Assembly: GCA_964593065.1 (NCBI GenBank)
Contig: CAZQGO010000011.1
Location: 24,965 to 88,964 of the forward strand
DNA length: 64,000 nt
Direction of reading: 5' to 3'
From: CAZQGO01 sp964593065
GTDB lineage: Bacteria > Oederibacteriota > JAAXVQ01
Shown here: positions 32,371-41,060 of the stretch, piece by piece
How positions within the stretch are numbered: position 1 is the first letter of the stretch
Layout of the letters: each line of letters opens with the position of its first letter
The notes under the pieces: generated by a model
Database searches by the model: none
What the model saw: only the letters and a program-made list of their open reading frames with translations
Told to the model about the DNA's origin: nothing
Translations under genes and position numbers: made by a program

Positions 32371-34551
32371 TTACCCGAGTTCCTGGGGATCCACGTCCAC
32401 CACCTGTTTGACGCCGGGCGGCACGGTCAGGCCGGAAAGGGCCCCGAGCAGGCGGCGGCGCGAGGCCACGCTGGCGCATTTGAGCAGGATGGAATAGCGC
32501 AATTCCCGGGCCACGCGTTCCTTGGGCGCCGGGGCCGGACCCAGGATCCGGTCCTGCGGTCCGGACGCCTTGCGCAGCCGCGCGGCCGCGGCTTCGGCGG
32601 CCCGGCGCACGCGGGCCGCCTGCGGCCCGCGCAACAGGATCCTGGCCAAGCGGGAGAAGGGAGGATACTGCAGGTCCCGGCGCTGCGCGAGTTCCCGCTG
32701 GTAGAAGCCGGCGTAATCGTGCCGCTGCGCCAATTGGATGACGGGATGCTGGGGATACAGGGTCTGGACCAGCACCCGCCCGGGCTGACCGCCTCTTCCG
32801 GCGCGGCCCGCAACCTGGACCAGCAATTGAAAGGTTCTTTCCTCGGCGCGAAAATCCGGAAAATGCAGGCCCGTATCGGCGGAAATGATGCCCACCAGGC
32901 TGACGCCGGGGAAATCCATGCCCTTGGCCACCATTTGCGTCCCGATCAGGATGTCCGCCTCCCGGCGGGCGAACTGGTCCAGGGTGCGCTCCAGGTTCCC
33001 CTGCCGGCGCGTGGTGTCCAGGTCCAGGCGCAGGATGCGCGCGCCGGGATACTCGCGGGCCAGTTCCTCCTGCACGCGCTGCGTGCCCGCGCCGGCCAGG
33101 CGCACGCAGGCCGTGCCGCAGCGCGGGCAGGCGGGCCGCGCCGGCAGGCTGCGCCCGCAGGTGTGACAGCGCAGGACGTCGCCCTGCTGGTGGTAGACCA
33201 TGGCCGTGGAACAATCCGGGCAGGTCACCACGTGGCGGCAGGCCGGACACAGGACCACCACGGCGTAGCCCCGCCGGTTGAGAAACAGGATCGCCTGCTC
33301 GGACCGTTCGAGGCGCGCGGCGATTTCCGCGCTGAGGTCGCGGGAGATCAGCGGCAGGCGCCCGTCCGGCCCCAATTCCCGGCTCAAGTCCACGAGGCGC
33401 ACTTCCGGCAGCTGCTTGCCGTCCACGCGCTCCGGCAGGGTCAGCAACCGGTAGCGGCCGTGAAGCGCGTTGGAATACGATTCCAGGGAAGGCGTGGCCG
33501 AGCCCATGACCAGGACCGCGTCCTGGTTCCGCGCCCGCAAGGCGGCCACATCCCGGGCGTGGTAGCGCGGAACGTCCTCCTGTTTGTAGGTGCCTTCCGG
33601 TTCCTCGTCCACCACGATCAGGCCGAGCGCCCGGACCGGCGCAAAAACCGCGGACCGGGCGCCCAGCGCAATGGCCGCTTCCCCGCTGCGCAGCCGGGCC
33701 CAGGCCTGGGCCCGTTGGCCCGCGGACAGGCGTGAGTGCAGAACCGCCACCCGCGGGCCGAACCGCTCGCCGACCCGGCGGCAGGCCTGAGGGGTTAAGG
33801 AGATTTCCGGGACCAGCAGGATGGCTCCCCGGCCCTGTGCAAGGGCGTGGGCCATGGCGCGCAGATACACCTCGGTTTTCCCGCTGCCCGTCACTCCGTG
33901 CAGCAGCAGGGCGGCGTATTTTCCGCGGTCGAGTGCCTGCTCGATCTCCCGCAAGGCTGCGGCCTGCGCGGGGGTGAGCGTGAAACCGGGCGTGGGCGCA
34001 AGGCCCGGAGCAGTAGCCGCCGCGGGCGCCCGCCGCTGCGGCAATTTGACTTCCTGAATGATCCGGCCTGCGGCCTGCAGGGCGTCCAAGGCCGTTTTGG
34101 CCGCGGCCGGCAAACCCTGCACGGCCTGACGCCGGGTCAAGGGTCCCCGGGAGAATCTTTCCAGCACGCGCCGGGTCAGTGGATCATCCGCCGCATCCGG
34201 CACGTCCGCGGTCTTTAAGCCGAGGAGCACCCGGCCCGCGGGCCGGTACCAGGCGGGCAACATGGCGGCCAGGGCTTCTCCCCATGAGCACTGATAATAC
34301 TCTCCGATCCATCTCCCCAGCTCCAGCAGTTCGCCCGGCAGGGCCGGAACTTCATCCAGGATCTTCACCACGGATTTGAGCTTGCGGACCCGGGAGGAAG
34401 CGGAGCCGCCGGCGCGCACGATGACGCCCGTCAGCACTCTCCGGCCCACCGGCACGGCGGCACGCAGGCCGGCGACCGGAACGGTGCCTTCGGGCGCCCG
34501 GTAGGTCAGGGGCTCCAGCCCGGGTACGGGCACGGCGACATCCACCAGCAT
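32371..34551 (-). CDS. priA: Primosomal protein N' (PriA helicase)
   Basis: The product (about 726 aa from the ATG at 34551) has the PriA 3'-DNA-binding region (VPVPGLEPLTYRAPEG), Walker A LLHGVTGSGKTEVYLR, helicase motifs YHARDVA, GSATPSLES and QMVAKGMDFPGV, and the zinc domain with four CxxC pairs (CPAC, CPDC, CHTC, CPRC). The DEEH box that normally follows motif II reads DEEPEGTYKQ, an unusual His-to-Pro change. PriA restarts collapsed replication forks. A GTG about 40 nt upstream could add 13 residues. It begins the priA-def-fmt half of a cluster whose other half lies at 44.5-47.9 kb. Confidence 0.94.
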   Translation of the reverse strand: MLVDVAVPVPGLEPLTYRAPEGTVPVAGLRAAVPVGRRVLTGVIVRAGGSASSRVRKLKSVVKILDEVPALPGELLELGRWIGEYYQCSWGEALAAMLPAWYRPAGRVLLGLKTADVPDAADDPLTRRVLERFSRGPLTRRQAVQGLPAAAKTALDALQAAGRIIQEVKLPQRRAPAAATAPGLAPTPGFTLTPAQAAALREIEQALDRGKYAALLLHGVTGSGKTEVYLRAMAHALAQGRGAILLVPEISLTPQACRRVGERFGPRVAVLHSRLSAGQRAQAWARLRSGEAAIALGARSAVFAPVRALGLIVVDEEPEGTYKQEDVPRYHARDVAALRARNQDAVLVMGSATPSLESYSNALHGRYRLLTLPERVDGKQLPEVRLVDLSRELGPDGRLPLISRDLSAEIAARLERSEQAILFLNRRGYAVVVLCPACRHVVTCPDCSTAMVYHQQGDVLRCHTCGRSLPARPACPRCGTACVRLAGAGTQRVQEELAREYPGARILRLDLDTTRRQGNLERTLDQFARREADILIGTQMVAKGMDFPGVSLVGIISADTGLHFPDFRAEERTFQLLVQVAGRAGRGGQPGRVLVQTLYPQHPVIQLAQRHDYAGFYQRELAQRRDLQYPPFSRLARILLRGPQAARVRRAAEAAAARLRKASGPQDRILGPAPAPKERVARELRYSILLKCASVASRRRLLGALSGLTVPPGVKQVVDVDPQELG

Positions 34552-34821
34552 GGGTTTGCGACTCCTCGCGGGCTTCTCCTGCGTGGTCACAGAGAAGGGA
34601 TTCGGCCGCCGCGGGCATGGCCGGAAAACAGATAGACCCCGCCGCGCGGCAAATGCCGCCGCCCGGATACCAAGCGGCACGATGTCAACATGGGATCACA
34701 AACAGCGCCTACATTGCCGGGAAACGGGTGAGAACGCGCACCTGCGGTGGTGCCCCGTTCCGGGTCCTAGAGGCTCAGGGGAGCGGCGGAACCCGGATCT
34801 CCGCGCCGCGGCGAAAACCGG
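34552..34821. other. Intergenic region upstream of priA
   Basis: I see no gene here. A perfect minus-strand -35 TTGACA (34684-34689) has no good -10 at normal spacing. The open frame of priA continues to 34680 but without family sequence. Confidence 0.4.
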
Positions 34822-35649
34822 TTAGAACCCGCGCCTGACTTCGCCGGAATTCTCTTCCGGAGTCGCGTCCGGCCCGGTTTCTTCCAACACCCCTCCGGGT
34901 TTTTCCCCGGTGCGCGGAAGGGAGGACGGGTCCTCCGGATTCTCGACCTGGGTGCCCGGGGGCAAAGTGAACAGGGAATCCGGGATGGGCTGGTCCAAGA
35001 CCAGTTCTTTCACCACCTGCGTGGTTTCCGAGGCGGGAACCGGTGTGGAGATCAAGGCAATTTGCAGGGTATACGGCGGGGTCTTGACGATGCTTTTCAG
35101 CGGAAACTGTTTGTCCTTCCAGACCCAGGTCTTGACCCTGCTGGTCACTTCGGTGTTCATGAATTTCACGGTGCTGGGATAGGCCAGGATGTCGCACGCT
35201 TTGCCGTCGACTGTTCCGCTGCCGAGCTTTTTCGCATGCCGGACCTGCCGGACGGACTCGGCGACCATGTCGCTGTTCAATAAGCCCGCGTACAGGGAGT
35301 CCAAGGCCGGTCCCCAGCGGATGGCTTTCTTCTCTTCGGGGGTATACAGGTACCGTTCCCGTCCGTTGTCGATGAAAACCAGGGTCTTGTCCTGTTGCGG
35401 ATCCTTGCCCTCCATGCGGTATTGATCGCCGCTGATCCAGAATTTCCCGGTTGAGGTGGTTTGCCTGCCGTTCTTCTCGGTGCGTGTGCTGATGACGGTC
35501 CAGGAGGCCGTTTGGGCGGGAAACCCGTTGTCCCGCAATTGCCGGGGCAGGTTCATCGCCGCCGGCTGGGCCTCGGCGGCCTGAGCGGGAAGGGTATACG
35601 CCGGCCAGCCTAAGCCAAGTATCAGCGCCAGCGCCGAAAGGTGCTTCAT
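34822..35649 (-). CDS. Secreted LolA-like/DUF4412-like protein
   Basis: The 275-aa product has a signal peptide (ALALILGLGWPAYTLPAQA, residues about 6-24). The mature part reads like an outer-membrane lipoprotein-carrier fold: TGKFWISGDQYRMEG, LVFIDNGRERYLYTPEEKKA, ACDILAYPSTVKF, KTWVWKDKQFPLKSIVK and PIPDSLFTLPPGTQVEN. This pattern is shared by LolA, LolB and DUF4412 proteins that bind lipid in the periplasm. An acidic Pro-rich tail follows (about 230-275). It is the last gene after the VWA lipoprotein; the cargo is unknown. Confidence 0.65.
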   Translation of the reverse strand: MKHLSALALILGLGWPAYTLPAQAAEAQPAAMNLPRQLRDNGFPAQTASWTVISTRTEKNGRQTTSTGKFWISGDQYRMEGKDPQQDKTLVFIDNGRERYLYTPEEKKAIRWGPALDSLYAGLLNSDMVAESVRQVRHAKKLGSGTVDGKACDILAYPSTVKFMNTEVTSRVKTWVWKDKQFPLKSIVKTPPYTLQIALISTPVPASETTQVVKELVLDQPIPDSLFTLPPGTQVENPEDPSSLPRTGEKPGGVLEETGPDATPEENSGEVRRGF

Positions 35650-35719
35650 CACTCCCAGGTTCTTTCTGCCAGAAATGGCTGGACAGGGTCCGAACGGGGG
35701 CGCGTTCTCCCCGCCCCGA

Positions 35720-36682
35720 CTAGGGCAGCACAATGGTAACGCTCGAAACGTAGGTGCCGGTGGCGCAGACATAGGTCACGGTCACAGTCAAGGTGTTTCC
35801 GGGGATGTACACAAAACTCGGCCAGCTGATGATCAGGGTGTTGGAGAAAATCTGGGCGATTTGTTGATAGATGGTCGTGAGCTGGGCCGAGGTCGGTGCG
35901 AAGTAGTAGCGGCCGAAGGTCTGGGAGGCGATGGTTTGCAGACCCAGGGTGTCCGCCGCGCCCAGGCCCACCGTGTAGATGGGGATGCCGCGTGAGCGGG
36001 CCTCGGCAATCAAGGCCGCCTGGCTGGTGATCACGGTGCTGCTGTTTTCATAGCCGTCGGTGAAGGCGACCACCGCGCGCTGGCCGCTCTGCTGGGCCGT
36101 ATCCTGAATTCCCCGGTAGGTGGCGTCCCAGAAGGCCGTCAGCCCGCCGAAGCCCGTGGTGGGTGAGATGGCATGGCGCAGGGCGTCCTTGTCGGCCGTG
36201 AAGGCCTGCACCACGACCACGGTATCGTCGAATTTGACGACTTCCCCGCGGTCGGCCGGCTGCATGTTGTTCACGAAAGCCAGGGCCGCGGTTTCCAGGT
36301 TGGCGATGTCGCCGGACATGGAGCCCGAGTAGTCCAGCACCAGCGAGGTGGAAATGCTCTGGCCGGCACCTCGGGCCGTGGCGAGCGTGAGCGAGCCGGA
36401 GGGCACCGCGGCCCCGTTATAGGTGATGGCGAAGTTGTTCTGGGTAAAATTGGCGGCGTTGATCGGATCGCCGTTCTGGTCCACGACGTTGATGAATACG
36501 CCCTGGCTGTTGACCTGGGACACGGCGGCGTCGATGTCGGTGGTGGTCGTATCCTGCCGGTTGCTGGATACCCCGCCGCCGCTGAAGAAAGGATCCGTCG
36601 GGCTCTTCCAACACCCCGCCAGGCCGAAGGCCAAAACCAGTGCGCTTGCCGGGATCCACAACCACCATTTGTTTTTCAGCAT
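35720..36682 (-). CDS. Von Willebrand factor A-domain lipoprotein
   Basis: The 320-aa product has a lipoprotein signal (LVLAFGLAGCWKS, lipobox LAGC) and a VWA domain from about residue 108: the MIDAS motif is complete as DYSGSMS, with Thr in GGLTAFWDA and Asp in FTDGYEN. An Ig-like N-terminal region (SQGVFINVVDQNGDPI) precedes it. Such proteins bind ligands through a divalent metal on the envelope. The ATG at 36682 is chosen because GAGGG is 8 nt upstream. It lies 33 nt after a small lipoprotein gene. Confidence 0.85.
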   Translation of the reverse strand: MLKNKWWLWIPASALVLAFGLAGCWKSPTDPFFSGGGVSSNRQDTTTTDIDAAVSQVNSQGVFINVVDQNGDPINAANFTQNNFAITYNGAAVPSGSLTLATARGAGQSISTSLVLDYSGSMSGDIANLETAALAFVNNMQPADRGEVVKFDDTVVVVQAFTADKDALRHAISPTTGFGGLTAFWDATYRGIQDTAQQSGQRAVVAFTDGYENSSTVITSQAALIAEARSRGIPIYTVGLGAADTLGLQTIASQTFGRYYFAPTSAQLTTIYQQIAQIFSNTLIISWPSFVYIPGNTLTVTVTYVCATGTYVSSVTIVLP

Positions 36683-36715
36683 GTCATCCACCCTCGCCTG
36701 AAGTATTCGACCCGC

Positions 36716-37153
36716 TTAGAAACTCAGGTCAATGCCCGAGGCCGTGCTCCCGTTGGCGATCACGACGTCGCCGGGATAATCCGTGCCCTGCAGGCCGTTC
36801 GGATCGGAAGCCGCCACCACGTAGGTCCCGTCCGCCACGCCGCTCAAGGTATAGGGCCCGTCGCCCGCGCGGGTCGTATAGTACAAGGCATTGGTATTGA
36901 TTTCGCTGGCGGATATGTAGATCGTGCCCCCGCTGGAATTGCTGACGGTGCCGGTGATGGTGCCGCCGCCGGTGCCGCCGCCCGTGACGGGGGTTGCTCC
37001 CGGCGAGGGGAAAACACCCTGCTGGGTTCCGCCTCCGGTTAAACTGGTGAAGAGATCCGGAGCCGTGGGCGTCTGGAAGCAGCCTCCCATGGCCAGCAGC
37101 CCCGCCAGAACCAGCAAGTACGCGCCCGGAGCCAACAATCGTCTCGGTTTCAT
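36716..37153 (-). CDS. Small lipoprotein with carboxypeptidase-regulatory-like domain
   Basis: The 145-aa protein has a lipoprotein signal (YLLVLAGLLAMGGCFQ, lipobox MGGC). After a Gly/Thr/Pro-rich spacer, residues about 62-145 read as a beta-sandwich: TITGTVSNSSGGTIYIS, DGPYTLSGVADGTYVVAA and GDVVIANGSTASGIDLSF, resembling carboxypeptidase regulatory-like (CarboxypepD_reg) domains. The function is unknown. It starts 10 nt after the barrel-protein stop, so it belongs to that operon. Confidence 0.75.
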   Translation of the reverse strand: MKPRRLLAPGAYLLVLAGLLAMGGCFQTPTAPDLFTSLTGGGTQQGVFPSPGATPVTGGGTGGGTITGTVSNSSGGTIYISASEINTNALYYTTRAGDGPYTLSGVADGTYVVAASDPNGLQGTDYPGDVVIANGSTASGIDLSF

Positions 37154-37163
37154 GGCACGACTC

Positions 37164-38486
37164 CTAGAAGGTGATCGAACTTCCCAGCAGCAGCTTGCTG
37201 ACCATGTTCGGGGCCGGGCCGCCGGGGACTAAGGCCGACCAGCCGGGCATGAAAAAGGCCCCCTGCGCGTAAAAAGCCACGACCTCGGAGGGCTTGAAGG
37301 TAACGCCGAGGTCCGGCTCCACGCCCGAGAGCTGGCCGTTTTCGTCCGTATCCGAGTAGATCCACACCCCGATTTCCGGGATCCAGGTCTGATTGATCTC
37401 AAGTTCGCCGGTGAGGCCGAAAGCGAACACGCCCGAGTACTGTTGATATTTCGGGCCAAAGATGTGGCTGTCCACATAGGTGTAGGGTCCGGCGCCGTCC
37501 TGGATCTTGGAAAAGAAGCCCGGACCCGATCCCACCAGGTCGTTCGGGCTGACGAAGCCGTAATTGCTGACCGCGCCCAGGTTGTCGTAACTGATGCCGC
37601 CGGTGTAGATCACGTGGCCGCCCACCGCGAAGCCCAGGGTACTGGACGACTGCATGCCGAATTCGCCGTCCACTTTCAGGCCCAGGGAAGTGGCATTGAT
37701 GGCCGTGTCCGCGGCGGTGCGGGCCATGGCAAACTGGAGCCCCAGCTGCGCGCCCAGGTCGAAATAACTCTGGCTGCCCACCGGCAGGTTCATGAAATAC
37801 TTGGCGCCGGTCCAGATGTTGGAGTTGATGGTGTCCCGGGGAGTTCCGGGCAGCCCGGTGTTGGGATCGATCGGCGTAACCGTCACCGGCTCGGTTCCGA
37901 GAAGGAGGTAGGCCTTCAAGCCCATGCTGGGCCCGAAATAAAACACCGGCGCCGCGCCCACCATGCCGTCCAAGGTGCTGCCCCAAGGCGAGAGCAGCGC
38001 GGTCTTGGCCACGAAAAAGGCCAAGTCCACGCCCGGGAACAGCAAGCCTAAGCGCACCGCGTCGTTTTGAAAGCCCAGGAGCAGGTCGTCCTTGTCGCCG
38101 AAAACCTGGCGGCCCAGCTGGATGTAAAAGGAACCCTCGCGGAATTTTCCGTACAGCTCATTGACCTTGAGCGTGGGATAGGTGATGTTGGCGTAGCCGG
38201 GTTTTTCCACGTCCGCGAAAATCCCGATCTTCGTCTTGCTGTCGAACACGTAGGCGATCATGGCGCGATAAACGGGATAGAAATACCAATCCGAGGTGCT
38301 GCCATAGTCGGGGTTGCCCAGGTCGAAGATCTTGAGGTCCAGGAGAAAATTGGTGGCCAGGCCCGATTTCATCTCGGTGATGCTCTTGAACACGGGCAGA
38401 TTGTCCAAATCGGGCGTCGCTTTGGCCCAGGCGGCGCCGCAACTGAATACCGCCAACACGGCTGCAAGGCAAAGTAACTTTTTCAT
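37164..38486 (-). CDS. Predicted outer-membrane beta-barrel protein
   Basis: The 440-aa protein has a signal peptide (KKLLCLAAVLAVFSCGAAWA, residues 2-21) and then many short amphipathic strands with Gly/Tyr/Phe, such as FYIQLGRQVFGDKDDLLLGFQ, GMVGAAPVFYFGPS, GFAVGGHVIYTGGISY, EIGVWIYSDTDENG and AFYAQGAFFMPGW, ending in LLLGSSITF with a terminal Phe, the classical barrel end. It resembles large porin or alginate-export-like barrels, but no substrate is evident. It heads the unit barrel, small lipoprotein, VWA lipoprotein, LolA-like protein. Confidence 0.75.
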   Translation of the reverse strand: MKKLLCLAAVLAVFSCGAAWAKATPDLDNLPVFKSITEMKSGLATNFLLDLKIFDLGNPDYGSTSDWYFYPVYRAMIAYVFDSKTKIGIFADVEKPGYANITYPTLKVNELYGKFREGSFYIQLGRQVFGDKDDLLLGFQNDAVRLGLLFPGVDLAFFVAKTALLSPWGSTLDGMVGAAPVFYFGPSMGLKAYLLLGTEPVTVTPIDPNTGLPGTPRDTINSNIWTGAKYFMNLPVGSQSYFDLGAQLGLQFAMARTAADTAINATSLGLKVDGEFGMQSSSTLGFAVGGHVIYTGGISYDNLGAVSNYGFVSPNDLVGSGPGFFSKIQDGAGPYTYVDSHIFGPKYQQYSGVFAFGLTGELEINQTWIPEIGVWIYSDTDENGQLSGVEPDLGVTFKPSEVVAFYAQGAFFMPGWSALVPGGPAPNMVSKLLLGSSITF

Positions 38487-38552
38487 GCGTGGCGTTCCCC
38501 CTTTGTGATGTGTGTGGCTCATGACATGGGTGCAAACACGGCAGGCTGGATA

Positions 38553-38583
38553 ATATTAACCCCTAAAACCGGAGGCTCGTCAA
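38553..38583 (-). promoter_or_regulatory. Possible promoter for the barrel-lipoprotein-VWA-LolA-like unit
   Basis: On the minus strand TTGACG (38578-38583) and TAATAT (38553-38558) are 19 nt apart, a little long. It lies in the 122-nt gap before the barrel gene. Confidence 0.4.
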
Positions 38584-38608
38584 GATTTTTGTTGGCTTGG
38601 AAAAACGG

Positions 38609-39727
38609 CTAGCGCCAGGTGGGCACCACGTGGTCGTAATAACTCTTGGTCAGGTTCCGGGCGTGCTTGCCGTCGGAATCCATGACGAAGATGTTCCAGG
38701 CGTTTTCCCAGCGCGCGATGTAGGCGATTTTGCTGCCGTCGGGCGAGAAGATCGGGTCGTCCTTGTCGAGGTCGTCGTCGGTCACGCGATAGTACTTGCG
38801 CCAGTTCAAATCGAAAATGTACAGCTGGCGTTGATTGTGCGCCAGCACGTCCGAGGAAAAAACCAGCTTGTCCCCCAGCGGCGAGAACACGGGGTCCCCG
38901 CGGTAGCTCACCTCATCCGTCTCGATCAGCATGGAGGGCTGCCGCGTCTTAAGATCCAGGATAAATATTTCATTGCGGTTGTGCATGGTGGATTCGTAGG
39001 AAATTTCCCGGCCGTCCGGGGAGAAGCCGTAACCATGGCTGTCGCCGAAGGTGTTGGTCAGCTGGTGCAGGTCGCTGCCGTCGGCCCTCATGACGGCCAG
39101 CTCCGAGGAGCCCTGCTTGTGGATGGTGCACAGCAACTGGGAGTTGTCCGGACTCCAAAAGGGGTTGGTTTTATCGGGGCCGCCGAAGGTCAGCTGGCGG
39201 ATCGCGCGCGTATCCAGGTCCAGAACGTAGATCTGGTAAACTCCCTTGTCCCGGTTCGAGGAAAAGGCCAGGCGCGTGCCGTCGTAGGAGAAATGCGGAT
39301 CGCGGTCGAACGCCTGGGATTCGGTCAGGCGTTCCAGGTTGTGCCCGTCGGCGTCCATGATGAAAAGCTGATAATAGTGGCCGTCGGTGCGGTTGGACGC
39401 GAAAGCGATCTTGCGCAGGATGCCGCCGCCGGCCGGCGTCGGCGTGGGCATGGGCGTGGAAGTGGCAACCGGCGGAATGGGCAAAGCGGGTTCGGCGGCG
39501 ATATACCGCGCCTTGGCCCGGGCGGGCGCGAGTGCGGCTGGTTTGACTTCCAGCGGCTCCACGCTGCCGGCCGGCGGAATTTCCACCCGCGGCTGACTGG
39601 GCGCAGGACGGTATCCCGGTCCGAAAAGAAACAGCAGGAGAAGAAACAGCAAGGCCAGGAGAGTTAAAATCCTCAGGAGAGAACCATCGCTGTCCTCAGC
39701 CCGCAAATTAAAAAATTTGGATTTCAA
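38609..39727 (-). CDS. Membrane-anchored TolB-like beta-propeller protein (copy 1)
   Basis: The 372-aa product has one membrane helix (about residues 18-36, RILTLLALLFLLLLFLFG), a Pro-rich spacer with MPTPTPAGG and a six-bladed WD40/TolB-type propeller with repeats such as IAFASNRTDGHYYQLFIMD, FDRDPHFSYDGTRLAFSSNRD, NPFWSPDNSQLL and DPIFSPDGSKIAYIARWEN. The start is taken as TTG at 39727: it has GGTGGAGG directly upstream, and an upstream ATG at 39763 overlaps the -10 element. It is a close paralogue of the next gene and shares STMHNRNEIF and DVLA/LT-type segments. It probably acts as a periplasmic scaffold; no Tol-Pal genes are near. Confidence 0.8.
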   Translation of the reverse strand: MKSKFFNLRAEDSDGSLLRILTLLALLFLLLLFLFGPGYRPAPSQPRVEIPPAGSVEPLEVKPAALAPARAKARYIAAEPALPIPPVATSTPMPTPTPAGGGILRKIAFASNRTDGHYYQLFIMDADGHNLERLTESQAFDRDPHFSYDGTRLAFSSNRDKGVYQIYVLDLDTRAIRQLTFGGPDKTNPFWSPDNSQLLCTIHKQGSSELAVMRADGSDLHQLTNTFGDSHGYGFSPDGREISYESTMHNRNEIFILDLKTRQPSMLIETDEVSYRGDPVFSPLGDKLVFSSDVLAHNQRQLYIFDLNWRKYYRVTDDDLDKDDPIFSPDGSKIAYIARWENAWNIFVMDSDGKHARNLTKSYYDHVVPTWR

Positions 39728-39761
39728 TTTTCCTCCACCAATGCTGGTACTCTCGATTGCC

Positions 39762-39790
39762 ATACTACACAATATCTGGATGTTGGTCAA
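39762..39790 (-). promoter_or_regulatory. Sigma70-type promoter for propeller copy 1
   Basis: On the minus strand TTGACC (39785-39790) and TAGTAT (39762-39767) are 17 nt apart, at the edge of an unusually AT-rich stretch (about 39780-39870). Confidence 0.6.
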
Positions 39791-39911
39791 TTGTAAAAAA
39801 CATAAAAAACAAAAATTATTTTGATTATGCGTTAATTGCTTGTCGTAGTTAAAGCTGCGATTTAAGCCGGGCGATCAAACAACGGGATACCACTATTTCA
39901 CCCTGCAGGCC

Positions 39912-40991
39912 TTATCTCCAGGTTGGAACCACGTTGTCGAAATAACTTTGGGTGAGATTGGCACTTTCACGGGTCTTGATGTTCAAGACGAAAATATTCC
40001 AGGCATTCTCCCACATGGCCACGTAAGCGATCAGCGTGCCGTCCGGTGAAAAAATCGGATCATCCTTGTCCGTCAGGTCCTGCGTCAAGGGGAAATACTC
40101 CTTGGTCTCCAGTTGGTACAGGTACAACTGCCGCACCTTGGGGGTCAGAACATCGGAGGAGAAAACCAGGTACTTGCCCCGGGGCGAAAAGACCGGATCC
40201 CCGCGGTAGCTTTTATCGTCCGTCTGCAACAGCATGACGGACTGGTGGTTGTCCAGATTGAGCGCGAAGATCTCGTTGCGGTTGTGCATGGTCGACTCAA
40301 AGGAGACCATCTGCCCGTCCGGGGAAAAACCGTACCCGTGACTGTCGCCGAAGCTGCTGGTGATCTGGCTGATGTGGCTTCCGTCCCGATCCATGATCGC
40401 CAACTCCGACGAGCCTTTTTGATAGAGTGTGAACAGTATTTTCGTGTCGTCCGGGCTCCAGAACGGGTTGGTCTTGTCCTCCAAGCTGGTGGTCAGCTGC
40501 CGGACCTGCCGGGTGGCCAGATCCAGGACATGGATCTGGTAGATGCCGCCGTCCCGGTTCGAAGTGAACGCCACCCGGCGGCCGTCATGGGAGAAATGCG
40601 GATCCCGGTCAAAGGCGGTGGAGACGGTCAGGCGTTTCACGTTCCGGCCGTCCGCATCCATCATGAACAACTGGTAACGGCGGCCGTCCGCCCGGTTGGA
40701 GGCGAAAGCAATCTTGCGCAGGCCGCCGCCGGGCGGGGTCGGCGTTGGTTGGGCGGTGGCGGTGGCGGTGCGGGTGGGCCGGCGCGGCCGGGGCGTGGCG
40801 GTGGCCGTGCGCGTGAAGGTCGGCTGCGCGATGTGCGCAACCGGCGTGGGGGTCGGCGCCGCCCCCGCCGGCTTCTGCCGGGGACCGCACTGGCATTTGT
40901 AAAAAGGAAATAGGAGCAGCAGGAGGGCCAGCAGGACGACGGCCGGGAGGACGAATTCGTCTTCCTCGAACCAGGTACGGAGAGGTTTCAC
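39912..40991 (-). CDS. Membrane-anchored TolB-like beta-propeller protein (copy 2)
   Basis: The 359-aa protein begins MKPLRTWFEEDEFVLP, then one membrane helix (residues about 15-31), a Thr/Pro/Arg-rich linker (about 42-88) and a six-bladed propeller with IAFASNRADGRRYQLFMMD, FDRDPHFSHDGRRVAFTSNRD, NPFWSPDDTKILF, GFSPDGQMVSFESTMHNRNEIF and DPIFSPDGTLIAYVAMWENAWN. It ends VVPTWR exactly like copy 1, so the two arose by tandem duplication. The GTG at 40991 has AAGGAG at 6 nt. The 184-nt gap to copy 1 is AT-rich and holds the promoter of copy 1. Confidence 0.85.
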   Translation of the reverse strand: MKPLRTWFEEDEFVLPAVVLLALLLLLFPFYKCQCGPRQKPAGAAPTPTPVAHIAQPTFTRTATATPRPRRPTRTATATAQPTPTPPGGGLRKIAFASNRADGRRYQLFMMDADGRNVKRLTVSTAFDRDPHFSHDGRRVAFTSNRDGGIYQIHVLDLATRQVRQLTTSLEDKTNPFWSPDDTKILFTLYQKGSSELAIMDRDGSHISQITSSFGDSHGYGFSPDGQMVSFESTMHNRNEIFALNLDNHQSVMLLQTDDKSYRGDPVFSPRGKYLVFSSDVLTPKVRQLYLYQLETKEYFPLTQDLTDKDDPIFSPDGTLIAYVAMWENAWNIFVLNIKTRESANLTQSYFDNVVPTWR

Positions 40992-41060
40992 TTTGGACTC
41001 CTTGACGCCGCAACCCGGACCCGCGGTTTCACGCGGACGCTTTCGCCCGAACCCACGCCC

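Noticed and set aside
38609..40991. Naming the propellers tolB
   Set aside because: No pal, tolA, tolQ or tolR is near, and both proteins are membrane-anchored and duplicated.
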